Part shown: positions 1 to 12,029 of the stretch, piece after piece | Layout: each line of letters starts with the position of its first letter | How positions within the stretch are numbered: position 1 is the stretch's first letter | Source of the DNA: Heterobilharzia americana | Lineage: Eukaryota; Platyhelminthes; Trematoda; Strigeidida; Schistosomatidae | Direction of reading: 5' to 3' | NCBI GenBank assembly: GCA_944470555.2 | Contig: OX104127.1 | Span: 112,000,741-112,064,740 of the forward strand | Length of the DNA: 64,000 nucleotides | Notes under the pieces: generated by a model | Seen by the model: only the letters and a program-made list of their open reading frames with translations | What the model was told of the DNA's origin: nothing | Databases searched by the model: none | Program-made: the position numbers and the translations under genes

Positions 1-322
1 TGTTTCAGTAAACTAGCTTAAGTTCTCTTTCAAAGAAATTATTCTAAGCAAATGTTTTATTGAAACGCACGACTGGAGTTCAAATTACTGATGGTGAGAA
101 TACTACTCAGTGCCTTAATTCTAAGAATACAGAATGAAACATTTTCTTATGATCTGATCAACATCCTGACTTATGTGCACAGTTATGTGGTGGTGGTTTG
201 GACTAATCTTTATCCTATTTGTTCGACTAACACGTGGCATCAAATAACTATTCGTTTGACTGCATTTTGCTCTTTATCTGAAGGCTAAGCGACTTCCTAA
301 ATATCGAATTTTTTCTATAAAG

Positions 323-1382
323 TATTATTATTATTATTCCTTTGGGTTCCTAGTGGGGCATAAGGCTTTAGTTGCACGTCTCCATTGCACTCTCTTCTCG
401 ACAGTCTTTACAACTTAGCTCCACCACTTCACACAAGCTTTCATTTCTTCATCACACCATCTCCTCCATGTCACCCTCACCTAGGAAGCCCAACTCGTCG
501 TCTCTCCTCTGAATTCTACTCGAGGGCCTGGCACACGATGTCTCAGAATGGCTTTCTCAGTGTATGCTTAATCCAATCCAATCCATCTACACTTTCCTCT
601 CCTGCATACTTGTTGGGCGATGGGTTCTTGGTTAGTTCGTTCCCAGAGTTCCGTGTTGCTTATTCTTTCTGGCAATCCATCTGATATTCAGTATCGAGCG
701 TAGGCGGCAGCTGTTGATGAATGTCTTTAGTTTGTTGGAAATCCCTTTCGTAACGCGCCAAGTCTCTGAACCATATAGGAGCACTAACTTGACTGGGTTG
801 GTGTTGAAAATCCGAATCTTGTTCACGCTTTATGCTGAGTGCAGAAGATCTCCACACTGGTTCCAGGTTAATGTGGGAAGGTCTGTCTTGCTTTTTCGAT
901 CCTGGCTGCCTTGACTTCCTCGTCTGTACCTGTGCCGCCTGTAGTTGAAACGATGCTGCCTTGCCTAGGTAGGTGAAAGAGGCTTCCCTTAGGTTCATCT
1001 CGTTGATGATGATTGGTGCTTGTTGTTGATGCTGTTGTTGGTTGAGTATCTTCATCACCTCTGTCTTCTTTACATTCACGTTCACTTGAAGGGAGTCTCG
1101 TTTCCGCTGCCTCTACTGTCAACTTGTTAGTTTTCCTCTGTAAATCTTGGAGTTTGTGCGACATTAGACATAAATCATCATCTACAAAATCCAAATCTTC
1201 TTGGCTGTTTTCATCAGTCAGATAGGGTATGCCCATCTTCTCGCTCCTCACGGTTTGCTGCATGATCCAGTCGAGTCGAATAAACCACAATTAGAAAGAT
1301 CATGGTGATAGTAGGCGGCAGCCTTGTCTTACTCCTGTCTTCACTTCAAAGGCTAGTAACTAGTGAACTAGTTAACCAGGCA
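323..1382 (-). mobile_element. RTE-A (SR2-like) copy, internally deleted
   Basis: Minus-strand non-LTR copy. The (ATT)n tail and the conserved 3' end (CTTGGGTTCC-type sequence on the plus strand) are at 323-370. Reverse translation gives decayed pieces of the ORF C-terminal region, including the YGSETWRVTKGIS motif seen in other copies. At about 1349 the RT-proximal sequence jumps directly to the extreme 5' end of the element (GTTAACTAGTTCACTAG on the element strand), so about two thirds of the element is missing while both termini are kept. The junction shows about 3 bp (GCC) of shared sequence. No clear target-site duplication is seen. Frameshifts make it a pseudogene. Confidence 0.75.
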
Positions 1383-2809
1383 AAGATTTCTGTAAATTGC
1401 ATCACTATTATTCTCCTTTTGCATGTTAGTTAGGTAAAGTACCAGGATTTTCTTGTTATTCGGTTTCTTTTGCAATTATCAATTCATAAATATTGATTAG
1501 AGTCTACCTTCTACTAACATCTTATACATGACTGTTTTCAAGTTCACTGGGAACTAAGAATACTGTTATTGTGAGGAATACCTTCGCCATGATCTGCATA
1601 AAAAGTCATAAATCTCTAAAGCCAGCTACAACTCACCGTTTAGCTCAGAAGTTTTGGGACAAACCACGTGAACCAAAGTGTGAATATCAGATTGCCTAAA
1701 CCAACGAAAAATCTTTAGGAATCAAATCTAAAAACGCCAAGGCCATTATAAATATTTACAAACCCTTGTATCTAGTACATACTTATGATGTTGCAATACA
1801 CCTTCTGTTATCTTGCTGCCTTTTCCATTTATCAAGAAAGTTAATGACCATCAATGAGTGAAATCTGATGGTTACTGTCCAAGCTTCCATATACATATAA
1901 GTTAGGTTATATCAAGTAGTCACTACAAGAATATAACAAGTGGAAACTGGGGATTATAAAACACGCTCATACACAATATGTCAAAGGAAAATGCTTTGAG
2001 CAAGAACATCCTTTGTTATCAAATTAGTGGGCCAGACTGACGGATAGAAAATAGCAGTATCCTACTTTATTTTAGTCGTAAGGCCATAAAATAACAAAAT
2101 CTTCTATATGATAGCTCTGATGAGATGCCCTTTTAAACTGAATTATAAAATTCAACAGCATAAGAATAAAGAACCTGGATACTACGATTGCACCTAACTG
2201 ATCATCCTCAGTAAGTAAAGAAAATCAAAGTTCGTTACCTACTCTGATTTAGTAAGAAAACTCCACATGACCCGTGGTCACTGAAGTATCATCCCGTTGT
2301 TCATAGGCCTGTTGGGATGCGATAAATCAAAATTTGTAGGGTCGAAATCAATTAAATAAATATTCGACTTGTTCATCTGATTTATAACACACAATGATAC
2401 AGTAAATAATTCTTTCATTCATTCATCTGATAACTGTGAAACTAACATAATACTTAGAATAATTAGAAGATTCATTTCAAATCCTCATTTTATGAGTTGA
2501 TATGTGCGGTGCAGCATTCAACCACATTGCCAGCGAACCACTGGAATACCAGCTACTTAGAAGTTATTTCTGCTTTCTTAGAGACTATAGACTATATCCC
2601 TAAGTACCTTAATGAAAAACGTTACTCTTAGAAAACTCAAGCCGTGATCAGACTGAAACCCATGGGAAATAGTGCCGTGACTTACTGTTGACTTTCTTCC
2701 ACTATTCAACATCATACACACGAAATTCTGACGAGGCTCTTCCTTCAAATCAGTTAAGTAATGCACATAAATGCATTCGTATTTATGAAATATTCAGGTA
2801 TTTAAAGTA

Positions 2810-2975
2810 TACGCTGATTGGTCACTGGAGAGCAACTAATCTGATGTCGTCAAATACTGAGTGCTGATGAAATTCTACCAATCATTTTTCAATGTGGCCA
2901 CCTAGCTACGAGGCGCGCTGTACTTTGATGGATGTTAGTTGATGGGAGTCAATCACTAGGAAGCTTTGTATTCTT
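2810..2975. repeat. Hammerhead SINE family C remnant
   Basis: Similar to the first 165 bp of the C element at 32340-32810, from the GATTGGTCACTG start through the ATGTTAGTTG...AGGAAGC stretch. It is truncated before the tRNA-like head. The rest of 1383-4149 shows nothing else that I recognise apart from the CA repeat at 4006. Confidence 0.5.
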
Positions 2976-4005
2976 TGTAACCCTTTAAACATATACTATC
3001 TGTTCTATGAAGTAATCACACGACTCCTACCGAAGTTGTTCAAATCCCCTTAAGTCTTTTAGTCAGAAATTAAATTACAAACATGGATTGTTTGTTAAAA
3101 TAATTTTGCATTGATCAACAATCGTATTTTACACCTTTGCCGAGCTTGTTTCAACTTAGATTAGAAACTTGGCAAGTAATAAAAATATCAGCACGTAACC
3201 CATTCATTTAGCATAATAGTTACCCTAAATTATCAAAAAACCTCCGTTAATGTTTCCTTATTCATTGTGTATAAGTTACTAGCATCATCTGTTAAAGTAT
3301 TTCTAAAGCGGTAATATTTGTCAACATAACAATTACTGTATGAGACATTCTTACCACATAGCTGCAGTACTAATACCTTATTACTACTCAGCAAACATGC
3401 ACAAGCTTTTCTTGAGTAGAACACGAAAATCAGAGTAGTTCTCCCCTTAGAGCTTGTAAATGCCTCCCTTTGTATGTTGTCGATAATCTTCCAAATTTTT
3501 TCGGTTGCCAGTAACAAACTTGATTTCTTTTCGTGGCTTACAAATTAAAAGTGGATCTTTCCAGCCCAAACGTTTACTATTCCATTTTCATAACACTATA
3601 CCCCCATTACATTATGAATTAATCTGATTAGCTTTGAGTGGTTTTAACACTTAAGTTAATCGATTGAGAGGAATTTCATCCTTTCCATTCTAAGTTAAAT
3701 CATTCTCAATTCCAATGTTTAACTGTATGGGTATGGTTACTATCACCAGCCTCACATCTTATCCTCTTCCTAATTGTTTGATAGCAGTAACTTTCGCTTA
3801 TTATCGCCCTGATTTTTCTCCCCCTTAATACTTCATTTTATTTGTCCTGTTCATACTTCTTCAGACTTGTCATTGTTATCACTTTTACTTGTTGAAATCT
3901 TAGATTAGTCTGTTGCGTAATACAGCTGTGTCATTTAACCTAATCAACCAATCACCTTATGCTTAAACTGTGACCCTGTTATTCAATTGCTGCTCCATGC
4001 CTTTT

Positions 4006-4033
4006 ACACACACACACCCACACACACACACAC
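4006..4033. repeat. (CA)n microsatellite
   Basis: About 28 bp of CA dinucleotides with one CCC interruption. Confidence 0.9.
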
Positions 4034-4266
4034 TGAGAGACACTGAACAGATTTAATGTATCAAATAGTGATATTGTCACTTATTTCAACATCCTGATTT
4101 TCTCTTCTTGTGATTAAGTGAATAAATCTTAACTGTGCTATAATCATCAGGGGGATCCGATTACATTTAAAACAGAAGAAAATAAGAAAAACAATTCAAA
4201 CAAAGCAGACAGTTTATCGTCTGATTTTGATAACAATTCATCGCTGTTTTCTTTATCTTACCATAC

Positions 4267-4690
4267 ATGGAGCTGAGGGAACCAGAAAGTAATCATTTCG
4301 ACTCGAATATAAAAATACCGATGGATTATGATAATATCTCCAGTAACATTGATAAACATAATCTCACAAACAACTATCTATCACATCACGAACCTGTATT
4401 AGATTTATCACTGACACCAAACTCAAATGAACACTTTCTGCGATATTGTATTCCAAATCCAAATTTGTCATACGGAGTATCTAACTATGCTACAATGTGC
4501 CCGAACATTTCGGATACTCATAAAATGAACCACTGGTTAGTAGAACAAACCTCTATACCTACATCATCTAATTATTCAAGTCATTGTGTGGGGAGCAGTT
4601 CAATAAAAAATTCTGGAAATTATATTCCAAATATACCAACTCCTGAACAGTTGTTAACCAGAAATCAAGAAAGTCTTTATAATTTACATG
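4267..4690 (+). CDS. Homeobox protein, first recognised coding exon
   Basis: Encodes the N-terminal 141 residues plus one base of the next codon of a homeodomain transcription factor. The exon ends in CATG followed by the donor gtaagc at 4691, giving a phase-1 junction that matches the phase of the acceptor at 11151. The protein part is rich in Asn, Ser and His and looks disordered, as is usual for the region outside a homeodomain. Residues 43-48 read PVLDLS, close to the PxDLS motif that binds the corepressor CtBP; this is inference only. The ATG at 4267 is the first Met after an in-frame stop at 4231. The start is uncertain: a pyrimidine-rich stretch at about 4241-4262 followed by AG could be a splice acceptor, so the true 5' exon may lie upstream. 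Exon identity is well supported by phase and by the downstream homeodomain. Confidence 0.72.
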
Positions 4691-5119
4691 GTAAGCATTT
4701 TGTATCCGAATTCCTTTCAGTCCATTTTCAACTATTATATCAAAGTGAATGATGCATTTCGCTTTTGATCGCTGTAGCAATAAGTTGTTGGCAAACTTTT
4801 AGAAATCCGAGTGGATATTGAAAGCTGTCATACAATTACCATACTTTGCAAGTTTGTGTTGATGAAAAAAATACATTACTGGTGTGTAACGAGCATTTTG
4901 GAGTTTATCTGATTCTAATAGGAGTTACAAAATAGTGTAGATAATTTGTTCTGTCCTGCTATTTGATAATCTTAGTCGCTAAAGAACGAAAACACTATCT
5001 AGAACTTTGTTTTCAAACTAATTGATAATTTTCGTTAACTGATTAGAGCATTGTACGAGAATTTATATCGTCCAGTGAAGAGAGTAAGATAAACATAATG
5101 CAGACCGTGTATTTCAGGT

Positions 5120-5343
5120 TATTATTATTATTATTCCCTTGGGTTCCTAGTGGGACATAGGGCTTCACTAACAAGTCTCCAGTGAACTCTGTCCTCTGAA
5201 ATCTTTTTAACCTGGCTCCACGACTGTCCAGAAGCTCTCATTTCTTCCTCACATGATCTCCTCCATGTCACCCTCGCCTCGGACGCCTAACTCGACTTTA
5301 CCCATCTGGTTTGCACTCGAAGGCCTGGGGCGTGATGTCCCCA
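5120..5343 (-). mobile_element. RTE-A 3'-end insertion with 13-bp target duplication
   Basis: A 224-bp 5'-truncated copy that contains only the last part of the RTE-A ORF, the 3' UTR and an (ATT)n tail. It is flanked by a perfect direct repeat GTGTATTTCAGGT at 5107-5119 and 5344-5356, so its borders are exact. Its 5' border (TGGGGACATCA on the element strand) is the same as that of the copy ending at 28862. Confidence 0.85.
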
Positions 5344-5559
5344 GTGTATTTCAGGTATAGGTTACAAATTATTCTCATGACAACATATAAGAGTTTACAA
5401 TACACAGTTGTTTTAAACATCTGAGTGATTAGGTAAGCAAGACGATTAGTAAAAGTAACACGTATACAATAGAAGACAATGCAAAACAACTATATTTTGG
5501 CGAAAAAGAAATCTAAATACATAGTAGTGCAATTTTCAGGCTGTAAATAAAAAAAGAAT

Positions 5560-5690
5560 ATATTATTGGGTGGTGACTGAATATGAACTGGCAATCCAGC
5601 TTGCAGCAGGTTTCTAACCAGTAACCTCCAGATACTCGCCTGGTGCTCTACAAGTACAGCTACGAAACTCCTCTGCTAATCATATTTTAA
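5560..5690 (-). repeat. tRNA-derived SINE family D, minus strand
   Basis: The reverse strand shows an A-box-like TTGTAGAGCAC and a B-box-like GGTTAGAAACCTGC with spacing of a tRNA. The sequence aligns by eye with 7545-7770 and 26035-26240. No hammerhead core follows. Confidence 0.55.
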
Positions 5691-5809
5691 CTTCATTCCT
5701 AAAGCCAACAGTTTTGTACTATTTCCATGTGATTGTATGATGTTTGTCAAGTTAATTGAAATATTAACTAGTGTATGGAAGTCAAATATTATCTCCTCTG
5801 ATTGATCTA

Positions 5810-7395
5810 AATCACTGATTATCCCAGTCCTCAAGAAAAGTTAAAGCCCTCATGTGATAAAAGCCGAGGAATCTGCCTGACGAACATAATGTGTAAGATT
5901 ATAGGTTCTATAATCATTTGACACCTGAGTGGAGCTCAGGAACAGCAAGTCCAAGGAAGCGAGACAAGCTTCAGACCTGGTCGTGTGTGTATCTACCAAA
6001 TATTCACACTCCCGCAGGTTCTAGAACACAAGCATGCTTACCGAAGCCTGACAATAGCTGTATTTCTTGACCTGAAGACAGTATTCAAATCCATTGATCG
6101 AGAAGTCGTATGGTAATGTCACTTACTGAAAGAGATACAGAGTAAGTACATCATCTTACTGAAGACTCTTTACTCTAACATCTGTGGACGTGTTAGAGCC
6201 AGTGTTAAGATATCGGGTGAGTTGGGTACGTCGAGTGATGTCCGTCAAGGATACCCACTCCTATTCACTTTTATCAGAGATGCTCTTACGGATTTATCCA
6301 CTTTATCTGGTCATCCTGATCACTGGAGAACTTTCGTTGGACATAGAATATGCAGATAACATAGTCAGTCCTGTTAGGTGAAGATGTTGACAAGATGCAG
6401 CGTCTTTTGGACACCTTAAGTTGCACTTTGAGAATGTTCGGAATGCGTTTCTCACCACCCAAATGTAAATCGTTTCCTCAGGATTGGTCTTCAACTGTGC
6501 CACGGCTAATAATAGAGAGTGGAGTGAATGAGTGAGCTGAACAATTTACTTACCTGGGAAGTAGGATCAGCCCTACCCTGGTGGCTCAGTGGCCGATGAA
6601 ATCTCTGCACGGATACAAACAACTCGGCTGACTTTTGTCAACTTACGCCATCTTTGGAGCCACTACGATATACGATTGTCTATTAAGGGTCTACTGTACA
6701 GTGCTGCAGTCCGCTGCGTTCTGCTGTATGGCTGTGAAACATGGCCGTTAAAAGCAGAATATATGAGAACGCTTCAAGAGTTTGAATGCCGCTGCCTTCA
6801 TAGTATAGGCTGTATTCCGTGGTATCATCACTTGAGTAACGCAGAAGTCAGGTGTAGAGTTTTAGGGAGAAGAGGTGAATCAGTTGACAAGGTTGTGAAC
6901 CTTCATCGACTGAGATGGTTGGGACACGTGTTACGTATGTCCAGCCCCAGTCTAGCTCGTCACACAATGTTGGCTGAAGTAGGTCCAGGCTGGAAAAAGG
7001 CCCGAGGTGGCCAGACTAAAACATGGCACCAATGTATGAAGTCTTTGACTGTTGGTTTGAGCCATGTGGGGGATGTTGACTAAGTGGTTGGGGTTGGCGG
7101 GATAAGGGGAACCAGTGGTTGGAGACTCTAGGTGATATGGCTGAGAACCGATGTCATTGGTGCAGATGTATACACACATTATAGTCATCTCAACTGGTAT
7201 ACCTAATCTCATTGCCTTCTCATTCTCCCTTTCTCTCTTTCATTACTTTCTACTTCTTCTTTTAATCTGTTTTCCTTTCATCGTTCATCTTTCAGCTTAT
7301 ACCTTGTTACTTGATGTGGTTTTATGAGGTGTGGCAACCTGGATCATTACGCACTAATACTGGGTCCTATGTTGATATACTGATGATCGTGTGAT
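5810..7395 (+). mobile_element. RTE-B non-LTR retrotransposon fragment
   Basis: A second non-LTR family. A 164-residue open stretch (6589-7083) carries the C-terminal region found after RT in RTE-type elements, with motifs LLYGCETWPLKAE, ECRCLHSIGCIPWYH and RLRWLGHVLRM. Upstream (5880-6590) the RT region is decayed, with several stops and frame changes; a relic of the palm (FLDLK..F-S-D type) is visible near 6070-6100. The element is 5' truncated. Its 3' part ends near 7395 without a clear poly-A. It is nearly identical to the inverted copy at 9690-10960. Confidence 0.75.
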
Positions 7396-7544
7396 ACACA
7401 ACTGTCCGTCTATCTAATTCATGCTATTTTAGAATTCAGTATTCCTTATATAAATACATGCCCTCTTCTCTACTTTAGCTCATTTTGGGCTTAAGTCAGA
7501 AACCGTGGCTTGCAAAATAATGTGAATTAGAGGGGTTGTAAGCT

Positions 7545-7770
7545 ATACATTATGCCAGGACATAAAGTTTGAGGGTTCAGATTGAATTCAGTATCTGGTT
7601 GACAGCGGAGTCTCGTAGCCCAACTCGTACAGTACCAGGCGGTATCCAGAGGCCACTCACTGTTTAGAATCCTGCTGCAACCTAAGTTTTTACTTCACGT
7701 CCAATCATCACTCAGAACCAACAGCTTTAATTTATCCAACCACTCAAAATGATCTCATCAGTGTATATGT
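7545..7770 (+). repeat. tRNA-derived SINE family D
   Basis: A-box-like GTAGCCCAACTCGTACAGTAC and B-box-like GTTTAGAATCCTGC in tRNA spacing. It aligns with the copies at 5560-5690 (reverse) and 26035-26240. No hammerhead. Confidence 0.5.
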
Positions 7771-8227
7771 TACATTAACTCTTGACCAGTTTTAAGTACC
7801 ATATTTATGGTGTAATCATGTAAAATAAATGTTGTGAATTAAGCGCTTTTTCATTTTCACTTCTGCACTAAAATGCAGTTGGTAACATTTGTGTCTTCCT
7901 TCAATATCTTTTACACTTCTGAAAGTTGTTTTATAAAATCTCAGAATTTCTAAGGCTGTCAGTTGTAAAAACGCTGAAAATATCCAATGATAACAAAACG
8001 TAATCTTGATGTTGATCAACAAACAACTTCTGAAGTCAGAGTTCTTGGTTCTCTTGTTATACTGCCTTGAAAATGTATTCGAATAGAAAAAATATCTGGT
8101 AACGTTATTAAGATTTCAAAACACTTTGCTAACCAAAACAATCTGGTTTCTGTTATGAATAGTTAATGTACCAGTTTGCACCAGTGAACTATTCAACAGA
8201 ATTTATTCAAATAAACAAATTTATACT

Positions 8228-8768
8228 GCACTCAACATAAAGAACAAGATCTGGATTTTGAACACCAACGACAAGTCACTGCTTCTATATGGTTCTGAAA
8301 CTTGGCGTCACGAAAATCACTCCCAACAAACTACAGACACTCATCATCAACAGCTGTCACCTACGCTCACTCGATACTGACAGGGAGGACCAGATAGATG
8401 GATGGCCAGAGCAATGAGAATAAGCCAGAAGGAACTCACTGCTGCCTGGCAGTGAAGCAACAAGTATGCAGAAGAGGAAAGTGGAGATGGATTGGATTGG
8501 ATTGGGCATAGACTGAGAAGACGATTTGGTGATATGCCATGACATGACATGATGCGTCAGTTGAGGCCGTCAAGTGGGACGGAAAGGGGCAAGGATGAGT
8601 TGGGTGTTTGAGGTGAGGGTGACATGGATGAGATGGTGTGGTGAGGAAATGAAAGCTTGTGTGCAGTGGTGGAGCGAGGTTGAAAAGACTGTGTAGAAGA
8701 TAGTGTAATGTCGACGGGAGGGCTACTGAAGCCCTATGTTCCACTAGGAACCCAAGGGATAAATAATA
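8228..8768 (+). mobile_element. RTE-A 3' fragment, subfamily II
   Basis: A 5'-truncated RTE-A 3' half. It starts in the FNTN..SLLLYGSETW region and ends in the conserved 3' UTR with a short AATAATGAC-type tail. It shares diagnostic differences with 51370-52690, such as an extended ATGACATG repeat and GGTGATATGCCATG, so the two belong to one subfamily. The reading frame is broken. Confidence 0.75.
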
Positions 8769-9689
8769 ATGACAATAATACGGTTAAAAAAATGAAACAT
8801 GTATGGTAGAAACAGAAGTTTCATACATTTGTTCCGTTTAGTGGGCTGGGAAAATGTAGCTAAAGCACCATTTACAAAATAATATGGTGACATTTTGTTT
8901 CAAAGACTTATCATCAGTTGCGAATAATATTCTCACTATCTTGCCAAAGTTAAAACACATACATACTAAATGATTTCAACTCACTTTTAAAATACTATAA
9001 TGGTCTGTGATTGTTTTAATCTGCTAAAATCATCTTAGTTATCGGATATTAACTTCAGCGGAAGGGATCGTTAGCTAAAGTTCCTGCCGAATGAAGTATT
9101 GTGTAGTGCTTTCTACTTCTTTTCCTAGGTAAAACATTATTATTAACGATAGTATCCTGGAGTTAGGTACGGAATCACTCTTTGATTGACTGATTCCAGT
9201 CAATATTGGCTGCATAAACTGTTAGTTCCTCAGATTATTATCTGATGTGGTTAGTTTTTTAGCGGACAACTAACTATATATACGAAAGGTTAAATAATAT
9301 AAAAATGATTTACGACATCATAGAAATATATTATGTGATAATCTTGGTATGTAGAACCAGAAATTTCATAATTCAGTAGTATTTTATCTGATTTTATTTA
9401 TTCCTCAATCCAAAACTGATTTCAAATTTTAACCACACAAGAAAATGGATAGTTGTACACGTCTACCATTATAGCATACTTTGTACATTTATATGTTTAC
9501 AAATAATCATCATTGCGAAGAGGAATTTTCTTTGTTGAAACCTTTTTTTCTCTCAAAGAGGATTGTTAATTTTAACATTTGTCACCAGTCATCATTAATC
9601 TTAACATGCCTCAATTTAGCATTTAACGAAGAAGCCTTTACTAGCACAATGAATTACTTTCAGTATAAAAGAAAATCTTTAAGGTGATC

Positions 9690-10960
9690 CATCCATCCAT
9701 CCATCTATCCAGATCAACCTAGGATCAGATATTACTGCGTAACGGTCCGAGTTGCCACACCTCATATCAGTACATCAAGTAAAAAGGCAGTGAGGTGTAA
9801 GATGAAGATAAGAGAATGCAGTCAGAAGAAATATAAAGTACGAAAAGAGAGAAAGGAAGAATGAGAAGGCAATGAGATTAGGTATACCAGTTGAGATGAC
9901 TATAATGTGTGTATACATCTGCACCAATGACATCGGTTCTCAGCCATATCACCTAGAGTCTCCAACCACTGGTTCCCCTTATCCCGCCAACCCCAACCAC
10001 TTAGTCAACATCCCCCACATGGCTCAAACCAACAGTCAAAGACTTCATACATTGGTGCCATGTTTTAGTCTGGCCACCTCGGGCCTTTTACCAGCCTGGA
10101 CCCACCTCAGTCAACATCGTGTGACGAGGCAGACTACGGCTGGGCATACGTAGTACGTGTCCCAACCATCTCAGTCGATGAAGGTTCACAACCTTGTCAA
10201 CTGATTCACCTCTTCTCCCTAAAACTCTACACCTGACTTCTGCGTTACTCAAGTGATGATACCACGGAATACAGCCTATACTATGAAGGCAGCGGCATTC
10301 AAACTCTTGAAGCGTTCTCATATATTCTGCTTTTAACGGCCATGTTTCACAGCCATACAGCAGAACGCAGCGGACTGCAGCACTGTACAGTAGACCCTTA
10401 ATAGACAATCGTATATCGTAGTGGCTCCAAAGATGGCGTAAGTTGACAAAAGTCAGCCGAGTTGTTTGTATCCGTGCAGAGATTTCATCGGCCACTGAGC
10501 CACCAGGGTAGGGCTGATCCTACTTCCCAGGTAAGTAAATTGTTCAGCTCACTCATTCACTCCACTCTCTATTATTAGCCGTGGCACAGTTGAAGACCAA
10601 TCCTGAGGAAACGATTTACATTTGGGTGGTGAGAAACGCATTCCGAACATTCTCAAAGTGCAACTTAAGGTGTCCAAAAGACGCTGCATCTTGTCAACAT
10701 CTTCACCTAACAGGACTGACTATGTTATCTGCATATTCTAGGTCTAACGAAAATTTTCCACCGATTATTTCAACGTCTATATAATCGGGGGATGAGAGCG
10801 AAACCTCCATGAGAATATGTATGATAAAACTGAATAGGAATGGAGACAGGGGCACCCTTGACGGACACCATTCTATGAGTACAGCTCACCAGACATCTTA
10901 CCATAGGCTCCAACACGTCCACAAGTGGGCAGAAAGTGTGAAATTTATCAGGAAGGATTA
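9690..10960 (-). mobile_element. RTE-B fragment, inverted partner of 5810-7395
   Basis: Minus-strand copy of RTE-B. The 135-residue open stretch 10088-10495 is almost identical to residues 1-135 of the plus copy, and an antisense 70-residue stretch is identical between the two. The homology runs from the 3' end near 9690 to about 10960, where the RT region fades. A few bases near 10090-10150 are changed, so the C terminus is lost here. Confidence 0.75.
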
Positions 10961-11151
10961 CGACAGACTATCTAGAAATACGCAACAGCTATTCCATATA
11001 TTATTTGCCTTCTTGATGCTGATGAGACAACTGAAAAGATATGCCGACTAGATTGTAGTTTTAAGCGAGGATATCCACGTAGAATTCCTAATAGTATTAA
11101 TTATCATGGTGGTCAGAAATCACTTCAGGTATATATTTGTTTGCTTTACAG

Positions 11152-11666
11152 GTCAGATTAATTTCCTAAATTTATTTCGTCAAACTTGGCATTTCTACCA
11201 ACAGTGTCTAGCAGAGTCAAACTACCCAGTTCAGTCAACTTACCTGCCTACAGATGATTATCAGTACTTTGTAAATAACAGTCTATCAACACTTGCTTTG
11301 AGTCAACTTTCCAATGCATCATTGTCAAGTCAAAATGATGTCGACCTTCAGGATAGGAATAAAATCTCGCCCAGTTTCTTTTTAGAAACGGAGACAAATT
11401 CAGTTCTCAATCCTATAAACAACCAGAGGAATGGTATGTTAACTGAAAACCATTCGAATAAGAACATAAGCAATGATAAGACTACTAAAACCAGTCGCAG
11501 TGATTCTATATCCCCAGTGGATAAACCTCGACATTATCGTAAGGCAAGAGCTTATTTTCACCCCAAACAAATGAGTTGTCTGGAATCCTTTTTTCAAAAG
11601 AATCCCTATTTATCTACACGAGATCGGGAGTATTTATCAAAGAAGTTAAATCTTTCTGAAGATAGG
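11152..11666 (+). CDS. Homeobox protein, middle exon with homeodomain helices 1 and 2
   Basis: The acceptor is a pyrimidine-rich tract ending in ACAG at 11151. The split Gly codon G|GT continues the frame of the exon ending at 4690. The exon encodes about 128 variable residues followed by homeodomain residues 1-44 (11535-11666). Diagnostic homeodomain positions are all present: R5, F8, L16, F20, Y25, R31, L34, L38 and L40. The exon ends at AGG with donor gtaggt, in phase 0, exactly between homeodomain positions 44 and 45, a classic intron site in homeobox genes. A basic and Ser/Thr-rich stretch precedes the domain. Helix 1 to the turn (FQK..YLS..DR..L..KLNLS) resembles Bar-type and Hex-type domains of the ANTP/NK-like class, but I cannot assign a family firmly. 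Confidence 0.88.
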
Positions 11667-12029
11667 GTAGGTGGATTTTTATTGCTAGTTTGGTTTTTTC
11701 TTTGTCGAGATTTATCAAACATAATCATTACTAAAAAGTGAAATTAAGTGTCGAAGTTGTCTTCACTCAACCAAAAATGACATCATTTAAAGGGTTTACG
11801 ACTTATTTTGAACACTAAACAACGGGTGATTACAGTTTGAGAACGTCAGTTACTACTTACTGCTTATGCTTTTAGGGGTCAAAAATGGAAGCTTTATACC
11901 TCTTGACGACCACTTTATCGGAAATTTATCAACATGAAATCCATCATCCTTGACGAGATGAATCTGACAGCCAACCAGCTGAAAAGTGCACCAGTCAGAA
12001 TGTAAAATCATCCTCAATATTATCATAGG

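Larger units (their letters stand above)
4691..11151 (+). other. Intron 1 of the homeobox gene
   Basis: A 6.46-kb phase-1 intron with gtaagc donor and ACAG acceptor. From left to right it contains an RTE-A 3' piece (5120-5343, minus), a minus-strand SINE D (5560-5690), an RTE-B copy (5810-7395, plus), a SINE D (7545-7770), an RTE-A 3' piece (8228-8768), and an RTE-B copy in reverse (9690-10960). Between 4750 and 5106, and between 8770 and 9690, I see only AT-rich sequence without features. Confidence 0.75.

Noticed and set aside
8347..8744. Several minus-strand open stretches (LAPPLHTSFHF-type)
   Set aside because: Antisense shadows of the RTE-A 3' region; the same shadows recur at 385, 15247, 36580 and 52325.
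9872..10153. 93-codon open stretch, identical in part to 6952-7212 in reverse
   Set aside because: Antisense of the RTE-B C-terminal region, conserved only because the two copies are recent.
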